The notes under the pieces: generated by a model
Seen by the model: the letters and a program-made list of their open reading frames with translations, nothing else
The model's database searches: none
Told to the model about the DNA's origin: nothing
Part shown: in pieces, positions 1 through 7,836 of the stretch
Layout of the letters: each line of letters starts with the position of its first letter
Numbering within the stretch: position 1 is the first letter of the stretch
Program-made: the position numbers and the translations under genes
NCBI GenBank assembly: GCA_002869685.1
Contig: PKUE01000047.1
Span: 1 to 40,180 of the forward strand
Origin: Desulfuromonas sp.
GTDB taxonomy: Bacteria; Desulfobacterota; Desulfuromonadia; Desulfuromonadales; Desulfuromonadaceae
Direction: 5' to 3'
DNA length: 40,180 bases

Positions 1-721
1 GGTCAGATTTGAGGGCCAGTGCCAACGCCGCCATCTGGTCGGTTGGGTCGTGGTCTTCAATGATCTGGCAATGCTCCTTGTACCAGGCATATGTGTTGAG
101 TTTATTGAAGGACACACAGGGTTGGAATATCTCGATCATGGATAACCCCTTGTGCTCAATGGCCTGGGTCAGCAGTTGCTCCGTCAGCTCCTGATGGCCA
201 ATAAAACTACGGGCGACAAAGGACGCGTTCTGAGCAATGGCAATCGCAATCGCGTTGAGCGGTTCTTCACTGACTCCGTAGGGTTGAGTGGTTGTTTTTG
301 TCCCCGGCAGAGTGGTTGGGGACCCTTGTCCCTTGGTTAACCCGTAGATCTGGTTGTTGTGAATAATCAGAGTGATATCTGGATTGCGTCGCAGGGCATG
401 AAGGAAATGATTGCCCCCCTCAGCATACATATCACCGTCACCACCTACCGCTAGAACCGTAAGTTGCGGATTAGCTGCTTTGGTTGCTGTGGCAATGGGC
501 AGGGCACGTCCATGCAGAGTGTGGAAACCGTTGCTTTGAATATAGTGGGGAAGTTTGCCCGCTTGCCCGATACCACTGATTACGGCAGTCTGTTGTGGGG
601 TGTGGCCAAGTTTTTCCAGTGTTTTTTTAAGCACTGCCAAAATGGCAAAATCACCACAACCGGGACACCATGAACTCTCCTGTGATCCGGGGCGGGGGGA
701 ATCAAAGAGTGTCTTACTCAT
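1..721 (-). CDS. 2-oxoacid:ferredoxin oxidoreductase, beta subunit (3' end cut by window)
   Basis: Thiamine-diphosphate subunit of a CoA-dependent 2-oxoacid:ferredoxin oxidoreductase, a cytoplasmic enzyme interconverting 2-oxoacids and acyl-CoA with ferredoxin. The first 240 residues are readable. CPGCG at residues 19-23 supplies two of the usual Fe-S cysteines, and PCVSFN at 201-206 the third. The ThDP-binding GDGD lies at 94-97, followed by paired Asn 122-123 at the expected spacing. The start ATG (719-721) lies inside the end of the alpha gene: the stop codon of alpha is at 714-716, giving an 8-nt overlap, with an AAAGGAGGA ribosome site just upstream. This implies translational coupling. 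The family also covers pyruvate, 2-oxoglutarate and 2-oxoisovalerate enzymes. The gamma-alpha fusion next door resembles KorA/VorA-type enzymes, but the substrate cannot be read from sequence alone. Confidence 0.93.
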   Translation of the reverse strand, partial: MSKTLFDSPRPGSQESSWCPGCGDFAILAVLKKTLEKLGHTPQQTAVISGIGQAGKLPHYIQSNGFHTLHGRALPIATATKAANPQLTVLAVGGDGDMYAEGGNHFLHALRRNPDITLIIHNNQIYGLTKGQGSPTTLPGTKTTTQPYGVSEEPLNAIAIAIAQNASFVARSFIGHQELTEQLLTQAIEHKGLSMIEIFQPCVSFNKLNTYAWYKEHCQIIEDHDPTDQMAALALALKSD

Positions 722-2420
722 CACGTCCTCCTTTCACCAGGGCTTCAAGTTGAGTGCAGATCGCTTCACAGGATAACGCCCGGCCATCATATCTCAAGAT
801 ACGCTCGCTGATTTGGCAGCAGTAATCGCGCTGCAGCAGGTCGGCGAACTGACCGGTAAAGTTCTGCTCGACGGCAATCAGCTGACTGGCTTTATCGAGG
901 CTGGCAGCGACCGACGTCGGTAATGGGTAAATTTGACTGAAGTGAAGCAGTGCGACGCCAGACAAGGCCAGAGTTTCGACGGCATCTTTCAATGTGTTGT
1001 AGGTTGAGCCCCAGCCGATGACCAGTGTCGAGTAATCCTCGTCACCGACCAGCTCGGGTTCCAGCGCTTCGGCGATCATCTGTTCCTGCTTGCGCATCCG
1101 CTTTTCCGGCATGGCTGAGCTTAAACCGATCTCCTCGGTGGTGTCACCATATTCATCGTGCTCATTCCCGTTGGCGATGACAACACCTTCGCCGTGACCG
1201 GGGATGGCACGGGGTGAGATGCCGTCATCCGTGATCCGGTAGCGTTGGTAGTCTGCCGGTGACTCAATAACCTGTAATGGCTTTTCATCGGGAAGGGTGA
1301 TTGCGTCACTGTTGTAATAGGTATCGACGAAGTATTCATCGGTAAGGATAAACGCCGGGGTTTGAAACTGATCGGCTACGGCAAAGGCCCGGGCCGAAAG
1401 GGTGACGGCCTGCTCAATGTCGCGTGGCGCATAAATGGTGCGCGGAAAATCACCATGTCCGGCATAAAGAACCAGGTTAAGGTCTCCTTGAGCCGTGCGG
1501 GTCGGTAAGCCCGTTGCCGGGCCGGGACGTTGGGCCAGGTGAAGAACAAAGGGCGTTTCCGACATGCCAGCCAGACTGATCAGTTCTTCCATCAGGGCAA
1601 AACCGCCTCCCGACGTGGTGACCAGGCCACGACCACCCGCGTACCAGGTGCCGATACAAGCGGCTGCCGCGGCGATCTCATCTTCATATTGTTCAACCAC
1701 CAAACCAAAATTCGGGGCCTGTTGACACAGGAATACCGCTACGGCAGTAGAAGGTGACATCGGGTAAAATGACAACGCATTACAGCCTCCGCTGAGTGCT
1801 CCAATGGCTACCGCTTCACTGCCATTGAGAAGATTCTGTTCCTTGACCGAATTGTCTGGGGTCAGGGGGAATGTCAGCTGTTGTTTCTCCTTGAGTTGTA
1901 TCCCCTGATTGAAGCCGTAATCGGCGGCTTTCAGGTTTTTATCAAGAACGGCTTGCGGTTTATCGGTAAAGGCCTCGGTTACCAAATCAACGAGCATCTC
2001 ATGCCCGATATCGAACAAGGCTGCGACCATACCTGCACACAATGTGTTGAGCTGTCCTTTAACTTCTTTGCGGATCTCTTCATCCCACTCAAGTGGGAAA
2101 ATGTGCTTTGACGGTGAGGACCCGGCCAGAAATTCGTCACTACCGAGTAACAGCGTATCGTCTGTCACTCGCTGAGCGACCCAATCGACGACACCGGCGG
2201 TGAAGGGGATCAGTAGGTCAATCTGTTGGCGATAGCTGCGGATGGGAGCAGATCCGACGCTGATGGTGATGGTGTTGAGTCCGCCACGGACCCGTGACAT
2301 GTATTCTTTAGTGGCGTAGATGTGGTAGCCGGACAGCTTGAACATACGAATAATGATGTTCTCGACTGTATTGACGCCTTGTCCTGCCTGGCCACCAAGG
2401 ACGATGTTGTACCGTTGCAT
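714..2420 (-). CDS. 2-oxoacid:ferredoxin oxidoreductase, fused gamma-alpha subunit
   Basis: Partner of the downstream beta subunit, 568 residues. The N-terminal gamma domain (about 1-180) opens with the glycine-rich GGQAGQGV motif at 9-16. The alpha (pyrimidine-binding) domain begins near 200 and carries YPMSPST at 219-225, the family's YPITPST-like motif, then a C-terminal transketolase-like domain. Fused gamma-alpha chains are typical of two-subunit 2-oxoacid:acceptor oxidoreductases. The start at 2420 was chosen over a longer in-frame reading from 2510 because an AAGGAGGAG ribosome site sits directly before it and the family motif begins within ten residues. No separate ferredoxin (delta) subunit gene is visible upstream, so electrons presumably pass directly to a free ferredoxin. 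That last point is inference. Confidence 0.93.
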   Translation of the reverse strand: MQRYNIVLGGQAGQGVNTVENIIIRMFKLSGYHIYATKEYMSRVRGGLNTITISVGSAPIRSYRQQIDLLIPFTAGVVDWVAQRVTDDTLLLGSDEFLAGSSPSKHIFPLEWDEEIRKEVKGQLNTLCAGMVAALFDIGHEMLVDLVTEAFTDKPQAVLDKNLKAADYGFNQGIQLKEKQQLTFPLTPDNSVKEQNLLNGSEAVAIGALSGGCNALSFYPMSPSTAVAVFLCQQAPNFGLVVEQYEDEIAAAAACIGTWYAGGRGLVTTSGGGFALMEELISLAGMSETPFVLHLAQRPGPATGLPTRTAQGDLNLVLYAGHGDFPRTIYAPRDIEQAVTLSARAFAVADQFQTPAFILTDEYFVDTYYNSDAITLPDEKPLQVIESPADYQRYRITDDGISPRAIPGHGEGVVIANGNEHDEYGDTTEEIGLSSAMPEKRMRKQEQMIAEALEPELVGDEDYSTLVIGWGSTYNTLKDAVETLALSGVALLHFSQIYPLPTSVAASLDKASQLIAVEQNFTGQFADLLQRDYCCQISERILRYDGRALSCEAICTQLEALVKGGRDE

Positions 2421-2654
2421 TTTTCTCCTCCTTACGGTGTTGAATAGGTGAAAGAGCTGGTGAGAAATGATGCTGGGACGCTGGGTCGCACCACGCAAGG
2501 GCGTGACCACATTAGCGATTTATGTTACTAAGTAGAACACTCCTGAGCTTCACTGTCTAATGGTTAATTTTTTAATAGGATTTCAGGCCCGAGTAAATTT
2601 ATTCTTTTGATTGTAATTCCAATGCATTGCTTTTTGAAGGGGCGCTTCTGAATC

Positions 2655-3998
2655 ATGAAACGGATCATGCGGCTGACACAACGGCGTCTCTACGCCATTC
2701 TTGCAGGTGAGGATGCACTCGATCGGGCCTGTGAAAGCATTCCAGAAAGTGGCTGTCATGAACAGCCGTATAACTTTACCTTCAACATTGCCAACGGCGC
2801 TGCAACCAAGCTGGCAGAGCAGGTCGCTGGACCGAATCTGGTCCTGGTGTGGTTGCTCCATCTTATCGGTTCTCCGGTGTGGATGTATGGCCTGTTGGTT
2901 CCGATCAAACAGGCAGGGTCTTTGTTGCCGCAACTGGTAGCCTCCGGGCAGATCCGCCGCTTGGCAGTGCGTAAATGGGTGTGGGTTGGAGCGGCACTGT
3001 TGCAGATGGTGACGTTGTTGCTGATGATTCCAATTTCCTTTACCCTGCCTGCGGCGGGTGGCGGAGTGCTTATTCTCGGGTTGTTCGCGGTGTTCAGTAT
3101 GGCCAGCGGCACTGCGTCGATCGCATTTCAGGATGTCTTGGCAAAAACCATCATAAAAGGACATCGTGGTCGGTTATTGGCGTCGCGAGCGTTGATTGGC
3201 GGTTTGTTGACAATTGGCGCCGGTGCATTGCTGCCCCTGATTAAAGAACAGGGCTATTCCGATATGATGACGGTGTCCGCCCTCATCATCGCCGGTGCGG
3301 TATTATGGGGCGGTGGTGCATTGTTTTTTGCCATGATCAGAGAAGTCCCCGGGCAGACTCAGGGCGGGAGAAACCCCATCCATGAAATTTCCATCGGGCT
3401 TGATTATCTCAAGCGATATAACGGTTTCAGACGATTTTTACTGGCGCGCTCCCTGTTGCTCGGCGTCGAGCTGGCGACGCCGTTTTATTTGCTGCACGCC
3501 AGTGAGAGCCTTGATATTGATGGTGGGTTTATTGGAACTCTGGTGCTGGCAGTGGGAATTTCCCAGGTGCTTAGCAGCCCATTTTGGGGACGGTTGGCGG
3601 ACCGTACCAGTCGAACCGTCATGACCTACAGCGCTTTGTTGTCCGTACTGGCTGCGATATTGGTCCTCTGGATAGGTAGCAGCTGTCCCCCGCAATGGCA
3701 GGTGGCCGGGTTCTTTGCCAGTTTTGTTGTGATCGGGCTGGCTGAGGCGGGCGTGCGGTTGGGGCGGAAGACCTATCTGGTTGATGCCATTAATGATGAA
3801 GATCGGGCAACCTGTGTGGCCTTTACCAATAGTTTTGTTGGTGTTCTGGCTTTGATTTCCGGAGCAGGAGGGCTTGTGGCCCAGTGGTTCGGGTCTGGAA
3901 GTCTGATTGGAGTACTGGTGGTGGTTGGCGTGCTGGCGGTTTTCAGTTGTCGCTGGATGCCGGAAGCCGATCACATGCTGGCCAACGAAACAAGCTGA
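2655..3998 (+). CDS. MFS transporter
   Basis: Integral membrane protein of 447 residues with about twelve hydrophobic segments, of major facilitator superfamily type. A loop GRLADRTSR in the second half matches the MFS motif A region. The first 55 residues are hydrophilic and contain two cysteines in an ACESIPESGC stretch, an extension not needed for transport. Substrate is unknown. The gene is divergent from the oxidoreductase operon (234 bp between starts) and is followed after 29 bp by the DNA-repair methyltransferase gene, so it may lead that operon. The start follows a weak AAGGGG site, and an ATG at 2667 is an alternative. Confidence 0.8.
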   Translation: MKRIMRLTQRRLYAILAGEDALDRACESIPESGCHEQPYNFTFNIANGAATKLAEQVAGPNLVLVWLLHLIGSPVWMYGLLVPIKQAGSLLPQLVASGQIRRLAVRKWVWVGAALLQMVTLLLMIPISFTLPAAGGGVLILGLFAVFSMASGTASIAFQDVLAKTIIKGHRGRLLASRALIGGLLTIGAGALLPLIKEQGYSDMMTVSALIIAGAVLWGGGALFFAMIREVPGQTQGGRNPIHEISIGLDYLKRYNGFRRFLLARSLLLGVELATPFYLLHASESLDIDGGFIGTLVLAVGISQVLSSPFWGRLADRTSRTVMTYSALLSVLAAILVLWIGSSCPPQWQVAGFFASFVVIGLAEAGVRLGRKTYLVDAINDEDRATCVAFTNSFVGVLALISGAGGLVAQWFGSGSLIGVLVVVGVLAVFSCRWMPEADHMLANETS

Positions 3999-4027
3999 AA
4001 ATATCAATGTCAAAAGAGGGAGGGGAT

Positions 4028-4627
4028 ATGAGATGGCATTCGTTTGAGACGCATAGTGCTACAGAATGGCCGGTTCGGGTGGTTGATGTCCCACATCCTT
4101 CTGCCTCGCAACTGAATTACTGCTTTATTGAGTTGTCCGTCTGCCCTCTACTCGTCGTTTGGAATAGCGATGGTGTTGTGCGCACTCGATTTCTTGTCCA
4201 ACAATCTGCCGAGGCGGCTTTGGCCGCTCTGCAGCAGGACTACCCTGGTCATCGCTGGCAGGCTGTCGATCAGGATCCTTATCGTATGGCCGCGCTGCTT
4301 GAAGGGCAGGGGTCGTCGGTGACACAGCCCATTCCGGTGGTTGTTTCTGGAACACCCTTTCAGCGAGCGGTGTGGGCAACTTTGCTCAAGGTTCCAAGCG
4401 GTCAGGTGACTTCATACGGTGCTCTGGCGTGTGCCAGTGGATTCCCTCGTGCCAGTCGCGCTGTAGGGCATGCCATGGCAACCAATCCAATTCCCTGGCT
4501 GGTTCCCTGTCATCGGGTGATTCGTCATGACGGCCAACTTGGTCACTACAGTTACGGCAGTGATTTGAAACGTCAGTTGCTGAACTGGGAGGCCGCTTTG
4601 GCTCAAACTAAGGAGAGTAACAGATGA
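4028..4627 (+). CDS. ogt: methylated-DNA--[protein]-cysteine S-methyltransferase
   Basis: Suicide DNA-repair protein of 199 residues that transfers alkyl groups from O6-alkylguanine (and O4-alkylthymine) to its own cysteine. The active-site PCHRV is present with the acceptor Cys at 161, preceded by the conserved NPIPWLVP stretch and by the helix-turn-helix region GQVTSYGALA that contacts DNA. Size and a weakly conserved N-terminal domain fit stand-alone Ogt/MGMT rather than the Ada fusion. The start at 4028 is placed after a GGGAGGGG ribosome site; upstream in-frame starts (4007, 3884) lack one or run into the transporter gene. The stop overlaps the thioesterase start (ATGA), so the two are translationally coupled. 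Confidence 0.9.
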   Translation: MRWHSFETHSATEWPVRVVDVPHPSASQLNYCFIELSVCPLLVVWNSDGVVRTRFLVQQSAEAALAALQQDYPGHRWQAVDQDPYRMAALLEGQGSSVTQPIPVVVSGTPFQRAVWATLLKVPSGQVTSYGALACASGFPRASRAVGHAMATNPIPWLVPCHRVIRHDGQLGHYSYGSDLKRQLLNWEAALAQTKESNR

Positions 4628-5073
4628 GTGAAGAAAATCTTGGTCCACATAGCATTCCGCTTCAACGCTGGATCGAATGTGCTCCTTTTGAGGAACTGCT
4701 GGGCATGGAAATTGTGAATGCCGACCAAGGACAGGCGACATTAACCATGCCGTTTCGGCGTGAATTTGCCAATGGCGGCAGTGTCATGCATGGCGGCGCT
4801 TTGGTCAGTCTTGCCGATACGGCTGCAGTTATGGCGTTAAAAAGCTGTGTTCCACCGGCGACACATTTTGGCACGACCGACATGAGTGTGCGCTTTTTGC
4901 GCCCCCTTATTCAAGGCATCGTTACGGCCCATGCTCAGGTTGAGCAGGGACAGGAGCGTCAGTGGCTGGCACGAGTTGATCTGCAGAACGAAAACAACGA
5001 GACGGTTGTCGAAGTTTCGGCAGTATTTAAGATTTCGCGCCGAAAATTGACCACTGTTGCCGAGGAAGCCTGA
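4624..5073 (+). CDS. PaaI-family hotdog thioesterase
   Basis: 149-residue cytoplasmic hotdog-fold protein of the PaaI / YdiI type, predicted to hydrolyse acyl-CoA thioesters. The family signature is visible as NGGSVMHGGALVSLADTAA (about residues 40-58), with HGG and the following aspartate in the positions of the active-site loop and central helix. A TDMSVRFLRP beta strand typical of the fold follows. The substrate is not predictable. It overlaps the ogt stop by 4 nt upstream, and its TGA shares a base with the ATG of rmuC downstream, so all three genes form one coupled operon. The operon has no obvious single pathway; co-transcription may be incidental. Confidence 0.87.
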   Translation: MSEENLGPHSIPLQRWIECAPFEELLGMEIVNADQGQATLTMPFRREFANGGSVMHGGALVSLADTAAVMALKSCVPPATHFGTTDMSVRFLRPLIQGIVTAHAQVEQGQERQWLARVDLQNENNETVVEVSAVFKISRRKLTTVAEEA

Positions 5074-6407
5074 TGTTGCCATTACCGTTACACCAGGTTT
5101 TGATTGCCGCGGGCGTTTTGCTGGTTTTGCTCGTCTACGCCTGGATTCGTTTGTGGTTGTTGCGCGGGCAGCGGCGCGCCCTGGATGCCAGCCTGGTTCG
5201 TCTCGAAGAAAAACAGGGCCAGGTTGATTTGTTGCAGCGCCAACTGGCTGATAAAGAACAGGACGTCTCCATTTTACAACAGAATCTGGAAAACAGTCGG
5301 CGTCAAGAAGCAACGCTTCTCACCCGGCTTGAAATGGAACGTGAGCAGAACAGCGAAAAGATGGCCCTGCTGGAGCAGGCCGAAACCCATTTGACCCGTC
5401 AGTTCAAGGTTGTTGCCCAGGAAATTTTTGATGAGCGCGGTCGGCGCTTCAAAGAGATCAATCGCGAAGAGCTCAACCAGCTTCTCACCCCATTTCGTCA
5501 GCAACTCGATGGCTTTAAACAGAAGGTGGAAGACGTGTATGTCAACGATGTGCGCGAGCGTGCATCTCTGAAGCAGGAGCTTGAACAGCTGCGTTCGCTC
5601 AACCAGCAGATCAATGAAGAGGCCCGGCAATTGACTCAGGCGCTGAAGGGGGACCGCAAGCTGCAGGGCAACTGGGGGGAGTTGGTTCTGGAGCGTTTGC
5701 TCGAACAATCCGGGTTGCGCCGCGGTGTTGAATATGAGGTGCAGGGCAGTTTTCGTGATACCGACAGTCGTTTGTTGCGCCCTGATGTCATTGTGCACTT
5801 GCCACAGGGCAAAGATGTTGTGATCGACTCCAAGGTTTCACTGACCAGTTACGAACAGCTGTGCCGCCAAGAGCAGGAAGAGCGCAAACAACATTATCTC
5901 AAAGAACATGTTCGCGCCGTGCGTAACCATGTCACCAGCTTGAGTGAAAAGCATTACTCCGCGCTCAAAGGGGTCAATTCCCTCGATTTTGTTCTGATGT
6001 TCATGCCGATAGAAGCGGCATTTGTAACCGCTTTGCAGCATGACGACAGTCTGTTCAATTATGCCTTTGAGCGTCATATCGTCATGGTGACGCCAACCAC
6101 CTTGCTGGCAACGTTGAGAACGATTGAGAACATCTGGCGGTTTGAACGGCAAAATAAAAATGCCCAGGCCATCGCCGAGCGTGCAGGTGCGGTATATGAC
6201 AAATTGCGCGGGTTTGTCGAAGAGATGGAAAAATTGGGAACTCAGCTCGATACACTCGGCCATACCTACACCATGGCGATGAATAAATTGAGTCAGGGAC
6301 GGGGTAACTTGATCAGTCAGGCAAGCCGTTTTGTTGATCTGGGAGTCAAGGTTAAGAAGAATTTACCCGACTCAGTGATGGAACGTGCAGAGTTGGAGGA
6401 ATTATAA
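5073..6407 (+). CDS. rmuC: DNA recombination protein RmuC
   Basis: 444 residues, the usual RmuC length. One N-terminal membrane anchor (about 7-27) is followed by a long coiled coil rich in Glu, Gln, Arg and Leu (28-200), then the RmuC nuclease-like domain. In that domain GNWGELVLERLLEQSGL, LRPDVIVHLP and VVIDSKVSLTSYE are conserved family stretches resembling a PD-(D/E)XK core. RmuC limits recombination between short inverted repeats in E. coli; its biochemical activity is inferred from the fold. The start overlaps the preceding stop by one base (TGATG). It is the last gene of the ogt operon and ends at a hairpin shared with the convergent gene. Confidence 0.93.
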   Translation: MLPLPLHQVLIAAGVLLVLLVYAWIRLWLLRGQRRALDASLVRLEEKQGQVDLLQRQLADKEQDVSILQQNLENSRRQEATLLTRLEMEREQNSEKMALLEQAETHLTRQFKVVAQEIFDERGRRFKEINREELNQLLTPFRQQLDGFKQKVEDVYVNDVRERASLKQELEQLRSLNQQINEEARQLTQALKGDRKLQGNWGELVLERLLEQSGLRRGVEYEVQGSFRDTDSRLLRPDVIVHLPQGKDVVIDSKVSLTSYEQLCRQEQEERKQHYLKEHVRAVRNHVTSLSEKHYSALKGVNSLDFVLMFMPIEAAFVTALQHDDSLFNYAFERHIVMVTPTTLLATLRTIENIWRFERQNKNAQAIAERAGAVYDKLRGFVEEMEKLGTQLDTLGHTYTMAMNKLSQGRGNLISQASRFVDLGVKVKKNLPDSVMERAELEEL

Positions 6408-6408
6408 A

Positions 6409-6443
6409 ACACGGCCTTGTCCCCCTATGGGGCAAGGCCGTGT
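6409..6443 (-). terminator. convergent-gene intrinsic terminator
   Basis: A 15-bp stem (arms ACACGGCCTTG plus CCCC, with one bulged T, and a CTAT loop) lies between rmuC and the convergent redoxin gene. On the minus strand it is followed by GTTTTAT, so the clearest terminator reading is for the minus-strand gene. The plus-strand side has only a weak U tract, but the hairpin may also stop rmuC transcripts. Confidence 0.75.
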
Positions 6444-6451
6444 CGTAATCA

Positions 6452-7570
6452 CTAGTTTGTTTCTTCTTGTGGTGGGAACAGGCCATTTTTTTCAAGCCAT
6501 TGAATCATTCCCGGGGTCCGGTTAAGCGCTTCACTGATAACTGCTGAAGTAATTGTCGCTGAACTGACAGCATCGACATCCGGCTCGAAAGAATTGGCCT
6601 GTGTCAGTAGGCGTCGCTGAAGAATCGTCTTCAGTTGGTTCATATCCTGACGGTCAAATTCCTGATTGCCATATTTAGTCAACTGCAGAGCCTCGATATC
6701 CATAATCTTCGCAGCGCCATCAAACAGATACACAAAATGAACATCGTGGCAGATGTCACACACGGTTGAGCGGCTGACCACCTCGGCATAATACTGTTTC
6801 TTTACTGCACCATGCTGGACCGTGCCACGAAACAGAACGTGGTCGGGTAAGCCTTTAATTTTGTCCAGCGAGACAATCTCTCCCTGGCGTGAAAAAAGGC
6901 GCCGGACGGTGGTGATGATTTTCTCTTCAGAAAATGGCACTGGTGTGTGTGCGGAGATATCGACCAGATCTTCCTGTGGCAGCAGTAAGTCCTTCGGTGA
7001 TTCGTTTATGATCTCAGATAACAGTTGCAGCGTTTTTTCCACTTCATGGTTCGTTCCGATATGGGTGGCGGCGACAACACCATGTTTGCCTGGTTGGTCC
7101 TGGCGAACATAGACGGTAAACGGGGTTGTTTTCCCCCCGGCTTCACGCCAGAAGAAAAAATTTTCATCGCTGAAAATTGGAAAGAGCACGTCGTAATATG
7201 CAACAAAGTTGGCAATCTTTGGTCGGGTATTGCCAACCGCAATGCCAATCATGCGGACGTCATCTTTGAGCTGCGGATCTTTTTCAATGCGGCGATAGAG
7301 GGTATTGTAGATAGGCGCCTGATCTTTGCAATGGGGGCAATGCACGTTGAGAAATTCCACCAATACGATCTTGCCGTTTATGGCGCTGGGGGAAAAAAAC
7401 CTGCCTGTGGTGTCCTCCAATCCCAGATAACTGCGTTGTTGCGCCGAATCGGGGACCGGCAGTTGCAACTCCGGAAAGGGGTATCCGGTGCTGATGGCAC
7501 TCTTCGGCTGTGCCCACGCCGCAGTCAATAACCATGGAATAAATAGAAAACTTATAATTAAATATCTCAT
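6452..7570 (-). CDS. secreted redoxin-like protein with CxxCH heme site and FMN-binding-like domain
   Basis: 372 residues, exported: signal peptide 1-20 ending AWA. Residues about 45-190 form a TlpA/AhpC-type thioredoxin fold with the dithiol motif CPHC at 78-81. A linker follows, then a C-terminal region resembling FMN_bind domains. There, DAVSSATITS (333-342) matches the (S/T)-x-A-T motif where FMN is attached by a flavin transferase, with Thr339 as the candidate. Between them CDICH (271-275) is a consensus c-heme site. Seen: one polypeptide with possible dithiol, heme and flavin centres. Inferred: a periplasmic redox relay. The start at 7570 (ATG) was preferred over a TTG at 7690 because it places a signal peptide at the N-terminus. 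It is transcribed divergently from the sensor kinases. Function unknown. Confidence 0.8.
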   Translation of the reverse strand: MRYLIISFLFIPWLLTAAWAQPKSAISTGYPFPELQLPVPDSAQQRSYLGLEDTTGRFFSPSAINGKIVLVEFLNVHCPHCKDQAPIYNTLYRRIEKDPQLKDDVRMIGIAVGNTRPKIANFVAYYDVLFPIFSDENFFFWREAGGKTTPFTVYVRQDQPGKHGVVAATHIGTNHEVEKTLQLLSEIINESPKDLLLPQEDLVDISAHTPVPFSEEKIITTVRRLFSRQGEIVSLDKIKGLPDHVLFRGTVQHGAVKKQYYAEVVSRSTVCDICHDVHFVYLFDGAAKIMDIEALQLTKYGNQEFDRQDMNQLKTILQRRLLTQANSFEPDVDAVSSATITSAVISEALNRTPGMIQWLEKNGLFPPQEETN

Positions 7571-7633
7571 TTCTGATATCCTGTCCGAGGCTAAGAGTTT
7601 AGTGCAATCCGAAGTGGCTCTTTTCATGAGTTG

Positions 7634-7648
7634 AACATATTTTATGTT
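7634..7648. promoter_or_regulatory. inverted repeat, candidate operator
   Basis: AACATA-TTT-TATGTT is a perfect 6-bp inverted repeat in the divergent intergenic region, 64 bp upstream of the redoxin-FMN gene. Its centre lies 41 bp from that of the second palindrome, about four helical turns. The binding protein is unknown. Confidence 0.4.
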
Positions 7649-7673
7649 GGAATCATGGAAAGATACGCTGTCA

Positions 7674-7690
7674 TTGTTACACTGTAACAA
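7674..7690. promoter_or_regulatory. 17-bp palindrome, candidate operator
   Basis: TTGTTACA-C-TGTAACAA is a perfect 8-bp inverted repeat around one central base, the form of a dimeric repressor or activator site. It lies about 105 bp upstream of the redoxin-FMN start and 147 bp upstream of the first kinase, so it could control either or both. No regulator gene of an obvious matching family lies beside it. Confidence 0.5.
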
Positions 7691-7708
7691 ATCGCCGAAT
7701 ACTTTAAA

Positions 7709-7738
7709 CCAACCATCGGCCTAATTCTGCCTGGTTGG
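7709..7738 (+). other. hairpin in kinase leader
   Basis: CCAACCA (7709-7715) and TGGTTGG (7732-7738) form a perfect stem, extended inside by GGC/GCC with a 2-nt bulge. It lies about 100 nt ahead of the first kinase start. There is no strong U tract on either strand, so a terminator role is not supported. It may be an RNA leader structure or a protein site. Confidence 0.4.
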
Positions 7739-7836
7739 AAAAATATCTTTTAATTGTTGCTGGAAAATCAGTCTGCAATACCCGTGTTGGGAATGTGTCC
7801 TTAATTCAAGTCTGTTGACTGCAGGAATAACGGTTT

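Noticed and set aside
2470-2512. CACGC-AAGG-GCGTG hairpin and GC-rich segment resembling a riboswitch in the oxidoreductase leader
   Set aside because: Only a 5-bp stem, and no conserved core of the c-di-GMP, cGAMP or other riboswitches I know could be matched.
7761-7777. Sigma-54-like element ahead of the first Cache kinase (TGG...TCTGC)
   Set aside because: The GG and GC are eleven rather than ten bases apart and the flanks do not match the consensus.
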